Assembly: GCF_036417845.1 (NCBI RefSeq) | Contig: NC_090016.1 | Location: forward strand, 124,001 to 188,000 | Direction of reading: 5' to 3' | Length of the DNA: 64,000 nucleotides | Origin: Apteryx mantelli | Lineage: Eukaryota; Chordata; Aves; Apterygiformes; Apterygidae | Shown here: piece by piece, positions 61,301-64,000 of the stretch | Position numbering within the stretch: the first letter of the stretch is position 1 | How the letters are laid out: each line of letters begins with the position of its first letter | Translations under genes and position numbers: made by a program | The notes under the pieces: generated by a model | Databases searched by the model: none | What the model was told of the DNA's origin: nothing | The model's input: the letters and a program-made list of their open reading frames with translations, nothing else

Positions 61301-62197
61301 CACGGCCCCCGGCGCCGCCCGCCCCACGGCCTCGAGGAGCCCCAGCACCCGCGGGAACTGGCCCAGGCTCCGCCCCCGCACCACGTGCCACGCCCCCGCC
61401 AGCGCCAGCCGCAGGGCCACGCTGGGGCTGCGGCGGGGAACCGGCGCGGGGGGGGGGGAGGAGGCGGGGTCAGCGGTGAGGCTCCGCCCCTCCCATGGGG
61501 GCCACATAGCCCCACCTACAGACCCCTCCCCAAATGAGTAACCCCGCCCCCAGCCCCATAGCCACACCCCCAGCCCCATGGTCCTGCCCATGGCACCACC
61601 AATGGTCCCTTAGCCCCGCCCACAGTCTCTAAGCTCCGCCCACATCCCCATAGCCCCGCCCCCCAGCCCCATAGCCGTGTAGCAGCCCTGTAACCCCCTC
61701 CCCAGGCCCTTAGCCCCGCCCCCAGCCCATTAACCCCACCCCATACCTGTAAGCCCCGCCCCTGGGGCCATGGCTGGGTCCAAAGCCCCGCCCCCAGGCT
61801 CATAGCCCCGCCCCCCAGCCCTGAAGCCCTGTAGCAGCCCCATAACCCCACCCCTGGCCCTTTAGTCCCGCCCCCAGGCCCATAACCCCGCCCTGAATCT
61901 CACAAGCCCCGCCCAACAGCCTTAAGCCCCGCCCCCAGGCCCACAGCCCGCTGCTGCGTCTCTAGCCCCGCCCCCAGGCTCTTGGCCCCGCCCCCAGCTC
62001 CCTAAACCCACCGGGACCCCTTGGCCCCGCCCCCGGGCGCGTAGCCCCGCCCCCAGGTCCCGCCGCGGCACCTCCCCCCCCAAAGCCCCGAACCCGGAAG
62101 TCCCGCCCCCACGCGGCGCCGTGCCGCTCCCCTCCCCCCCCCGCCGCCGTCCGTCTCCCCCCCCCCCCTCCGTTCACCTGACGTCACTTCCGCCCAT
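55391..62197 (-). CDS. TINF2: TINF2 (TIN2) shelterin subunit; C-terminal exons tentative
   Basis: Shelterin hub that links TRF1, TRF2 and TPP1 at telomeres. Firm exons: 62197-62178 (MGGSDV), 61427-61256 (GAWHVVRGRSLGQFPRVLGL then VRYRHGARLRLGLQ), 59170-59063 (VVVRMLQEAQPDGKVLDAVD then SFFPE), 58969-58868 (EAQESFRDLVLALLGD), 57643-57539 (EYGEPFLRALERLFFEYLQ). These line up without large gaps with the human TRFH-like N-terminal domain; the lead before GAW has the same length. Next is 56872-56772 (LQEAV...ILSRYLADMGHAHC), with a one-base slip in the G/C runs at 56825-56840. Tentative exons are 56581-56511, 56414-56359, 56256-56211 (FADEVVSDTESDGS, like the acidic DLVLDSDEEE of human), 55574-55532 and a terminal one from about 55450. 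I could not place the TRF1-binding FxLxP motif or be sure of the stop. Confidence 0.82.
55590..56205. repeat. CCCCAAATTGCCCCC array
   Basis: ~15-40 bp units of CCCCAAATTGCCCCC, CAAAAGCCCC and CTCCAGACC, with TTAATTA-rich units at the left edge. Tentative TINF2 intron. A related CCCCCAATTGCCC array lies in IPO4 intron 23. Confidence 0.9.
56590..57535. other. TINF2 intron DNA with GCCCCGCCCCC boxes
   Basis: Loose repeats of AGGCCCCGCCCCC on +, on both sides of the exon at 56772-56872. Weak ~15-25 bp periodicity; apart from that exon I see no gene. Confidence 0.65.
57655..58740. repeat. GGCACTGGGAGGGGACTGGGA array (copy 5)
   Basis: 10-bp sub-period ACTGGGAGG(C/G), in 20-60 bp units, fills the TINF2 intron between exons 5 and 4. 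It is the complement of the CTCCCAGT arrays in IPO4. A GATCCC(G/A)C(G/T)C array of ~11 bp units follows at 58760-58860. Confidence 0.93.
59175..60530. repeat. GGGAACATGGCCGCCTCCCC array
   Basis: More than 45 copies of AACATGGC(C/T)GCC at ~20 bp spacing in TINF2 intron 2. From about 59640 a ~240 bp higher-order block with GGGCAACATGGGTAACAGTG recurs three to four times. The unit resembles a YY1 site with one change (ACATGGC for AGATGGC). Confidence 0.94.
60540..61215. repeat. GGCGGCCATCTTGGG array
   Basis: About 16 exact CCATCTTG cores within GCGGCCATCTTGGG, with four ~84 bp higher-order blocks at 60800-61110. Continuous with the ACATGGC array but mostly on the other strand. CAAGATGGC is the YY1 core. 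Confidence 0.93.
61440..62095. repeat. CCCATAGCCCCGCCCCCAG array, TINF2 intron 1
   Basis: ~20-30 bp units of CCCATAGCCCCGCCCCC and related sequence; includes a ~110-120 bp pair near 61650 and 61770. Confidence 0.88.
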
Positions 62198-62700
62198 GCC
62201 GGGGTGTGGGGGGGAGGGAGGCGGCGGCGGCGTCACTTCCGGGCGGGCCCCGCGGCGGCGGCGGCGGCGGCGGCGGGAGGGCAGCGGCGGCTCCGCGCGC
62301 CCCGTGCGCGCCGCGCCGGAAGTGACGTCAGCGCGCCGCCGCGCGCCGCTTCCCTCCCGCCCCCTCCCGTCCCCATTGGCCCGCGGCGCCGCGCTCCCCG
62401 CCCCGCGCGGTGACGTCACTGCGCCGGCCCCGCCTCCCCGCCCCCCCCCCCCATCAGCCCGCGCCGGCTCCGGGCAGCGGCGGCGCCTTCCGTTCCTCCC
62501 CCCCACGTGACGTCACCCCGCAATGACGTCACCCCCGCAATGACGTCACAGCGGCGGCGTCTCATCAGCAGCGGTTTATTCATAGCGTGGTGGTGGGGGA
62601 GGGGGAGGGGGAAGGCACGGAGGGACCCAGGCGTCCGGGCCTGGCTCCGCCCTCTCCCTCCTCCCCCTCCCGCGGGGGTGACGTCACGGCGATGACGTCA
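62179..62700 (-). promoter_or_regulatory. TINF2 promoter with eight CRE palindromes
   Basis: TGACGTCA occurs at 62179, 62323, 62411, 62508, 62524, 62541, 62679 and 62693. At 62316-62330 it is fused to an ETS site (CCGGAAGTGACGTCA), and a similar fusion (GCGGAAGTGACGTCA) forms the first TINF2 codons. GGCGGC runs and a CCCCATTGGCC box lie between. The sites also surround the poly(A) signal of the next gene. Confidence 0.75.
62575..62580 (-). terminator. Poly(A) signal of the next minus-strand gene
   Basis: AATAAA on the minus strand (GCTATGAATAAACCGC), 378 bp upstream of the TINF2 ATG. Confidence 0.65.
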
Positions 62701-64000
62701 CCCCGGGAGCGGCTGGGGCCGGACTGAGACCCCTCCCCCCTCCCCTCCCCCCCTCCCGCGGGGCCTCCCAGTGCTCCCAGTTGCCTCCCAGTGACCCCTG
62801 GGCTGGTCCTGGTGCCCCTCCCAGTGCTCCCAGTAACCCCCAGTGCTCCCAGTAACCCCTCCCAGTGCTCCCAGTAACCCCCAGAATGGCCCCCAGGGCT
62901 CCTTTTCCCATCCCAGTGCTCCCAGTAACCCCCAGGACAGCTCCCAGTAACCCCCAGAGCAGCTCCCAGTGCTCCCAGTCCCTCCCAGTACTCCCAGTAA
63001 CACCGCAGAACAGCTCCCAGTGCTCCCAGTAACCCCCCAGGGCAGCTCCCAGTGCTCCCAGTAAACCCCAGGGAGGCTCCCAGTGCTCCCAGTCCCTCCC
63101 AGTGCTCCCAGTAACCCCCAGAATGGCTCCCAGTAACCCCCAGAGCAGCTCCCAGTGCTCCCAGTCCTTCCCAGTGCTCCCAGTAACACTGCAGAACGGC
63201 TGCCAGTGCTCCCAGTAACCCCCCAGGGAGGCTCCCAGTGCTCCCAGTGTCTCCCAGTGCTCCCAGTAACCCCCCAGAATGGCTCCCAGTGCTCCCAGTC
63301 CCTCCCAGTGCTCCCAGTAACCCCCAGAATGGCTCCCAGTAACCCCCAGAGCAGCTCCCAGTGCTCCCAGTCCTTCCCAGTGCTCCCAGTAACACTGCAG
63401 AACGGCTGCCAGTGCTCCCAGTAACCCCCCAGGGAGGCTCCCAGTGCTCCCAGTGTCTCCCAGTGCTCCCAGTAACCCCCCAGAATGGCTCCCAGTGCTC
63501 CCAGTCCCTCCCAGTGCTCCCAGTAACCCCCAGAATGGCTCCCAGTAACCCCCAGAGCAGCTCCCAGTGCTCCCAGTCCTTCCCAGTGCTCCCAGTAACC
63601 CCCAGAACGGCTCCCAGTGCTCCCAGTAACCCCCAGAGTGGCTCCCAGCGCTCCCAGTAATCCTCCAGGGAGGCTCCCAGTCCCCTCCCAGTGCTCCCAG
63701 TAACCCCCAGAGTGGCTCCCAGCGCTCCCAGTAACCCCCCAGGGAGGTTCCCAGCACTCCCAGTCCCTCCCAGTGCTCCCAGTAAGCCCCAGAATGGCTC
63801 CCAGTGCTCCCAGTAACCCCCCAAAGGCGGCTCCCAGCGCTCCCAGTCACCCGCCGGTGCTGCCTGCGCGGGCAGCGCGGCGGCGGCGGCCGCGGGGCAG
63901 GCGCCGGGGGGGGCTGGGGGCGCTCCCAGTGCTCCCAGTGCTCCCAGTAGCGGCGGCGGCGGCGGCGGCGGGGGCGACGTCGAGGAGGAGGGCGCCGTGG
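62580..64000 (-). CDS. 3' end of an unidentified gene, partial
   Basis: Not recognised. A possible exon runs from beyond 64000 to a donor at 63850 (GTGACT). It reads HGALLLDVAP, an Ala run, then TGSTGSTGS (encoded by ACTGGGAGC units) and an Arg-rich end. A possible terminal exon starts near 62724 after CCGGCCCCAG and could end at one of several stops, the last being TGA at 62582-62580. In human the gene next to TINF2 is TGM1, but I see no transglutaminase motif. Only the poly(A) signal is solid evidence for a gene. Confidence 0.3.
   Translation of the reverse strand, partial: TAPSSSTSPPPPPPPPLLGALGALGAPPAPPGACPAAAAAALPAQAAPAGDWERWEPPLGGYWEHWEPFWGLLGALGGTGSAGNLPGGLLGALGATLGVTGSTGRGLGASLEDYWERWEPLWGLLGALGAVLGVTGSTGKDWEHWELLWGLLGAILGVTGSTGRDWEHWEPFWGVTGSTGRHWEHWEPPWGVTGSTGSRSAVLLGALGRTGSTGSCSGGYWEPFWGLLGALGGTGSTGSHSGGLLGALGDTGSTGSLPGGLLGALAAVLQCYWEHWEGLGALGAALGVTGSHSGGYWEHWEGLGALGASLGFTGSTGSCPGGLLGALGAVLRCYWEYWEGLGALGAALGVTGSCPGGYWEHWDGKRSPGGHSGGYWEHWEGLLGALGVTGSTGRGTRTSPGVTGRQLGALGGPAGGGEGRGEGSQSGPSRSRGDVIAVTSPPREGEEGEGGARPGRLGPSVPSPSPSPTTTL
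62755..63848. repeat. CTCCCAGTGCTCCCAGTAACC array (copy 6)
   Basis: ~20-60 bp units of GCTCCCAGTGCTCCCAGTAA plus CCCCAGA(A/G)(T/C)GG. A ~206 bp block at about 63150-63355 is repeated almost exactly at 63356-63561. Confidence 0.94.

Noticed and set aside
62580-64000. TGM1, the human neighbour of TINF2
   Set aside because: No transglutaminase motif is visible; position alone is not enough to name it.

Overview
The window looks like part of a very GC-rich avian dot microchromosome, possibly from a galliform. Every gene I recognise belongs to one vertebrate synteny block (human 14q: RNF31, REC8, IPO4, TM9SF1, NEDD8, TINF2). Exons are small and GC-rich, and almost every intron is tandem repeat. 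I saw no LINE, LTR or other transposon, no tRNA or rRNA gene and no CRISPR array.

Layout: 1-1747 holds one minus-strand exon with two NZF zinc fingers (RNF31/HOIP) in minisatellite. A 200-N gap (1748-1947) follows. 2793-14030 (+) is REC8, the meiotic cohesin kleisin: 13 exons covering the middle and C-terminus, with the N-terminal exons absent. 14786-46025 (-) is complete IPO4 (importin-4): 31 coding exons, about 1,090 codons, convergent with REC8. 47162-50866 (-) is TM9SF1 (4 coding exons). 52147-54684 (-) is NEDD8 (4 exons). About 55391-62197 (-) is TINF2/TIN2: five N-terminal exons are firm and the C-terminal part is not. The far right is probably the 3' end of another minus-strand gene that I cannot name. 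Canonical AATAAA signals mark the ends of IPO4, TM9SF1, NEDD8, TINF2 and the last gene.

The striking content is the repeats. One ~17-22 bp unit (GGGGCCCAGGCGTCCGG or its complement) fills at least 11 different introns of RNF31, REC8 and IPO4, from the splice donor to the acceptor tract. Other introns each carry a private minisatellite, several with higher-order structure. Four repeat families are built on promoter motifs: CCAAT upstream of TM9SF1, ZNF143/Staf-like sites in NEDD8 introns 1 and 2, YY1-like sites in TINF2 intron 2, and GC boxes in IPO4. Eight CRE palindromes cluster around TINF2 exon 1.

In REC8, IPO4, TM9SF1, NEDD8 and TINF2 the conserved frame slips by one base, mostly in G/C runs. 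This looks more like base-calling error than gene death, because splice sites and flanking protein are preserved. Family matches are from memory of vertebrate protein sequences; no search was run.
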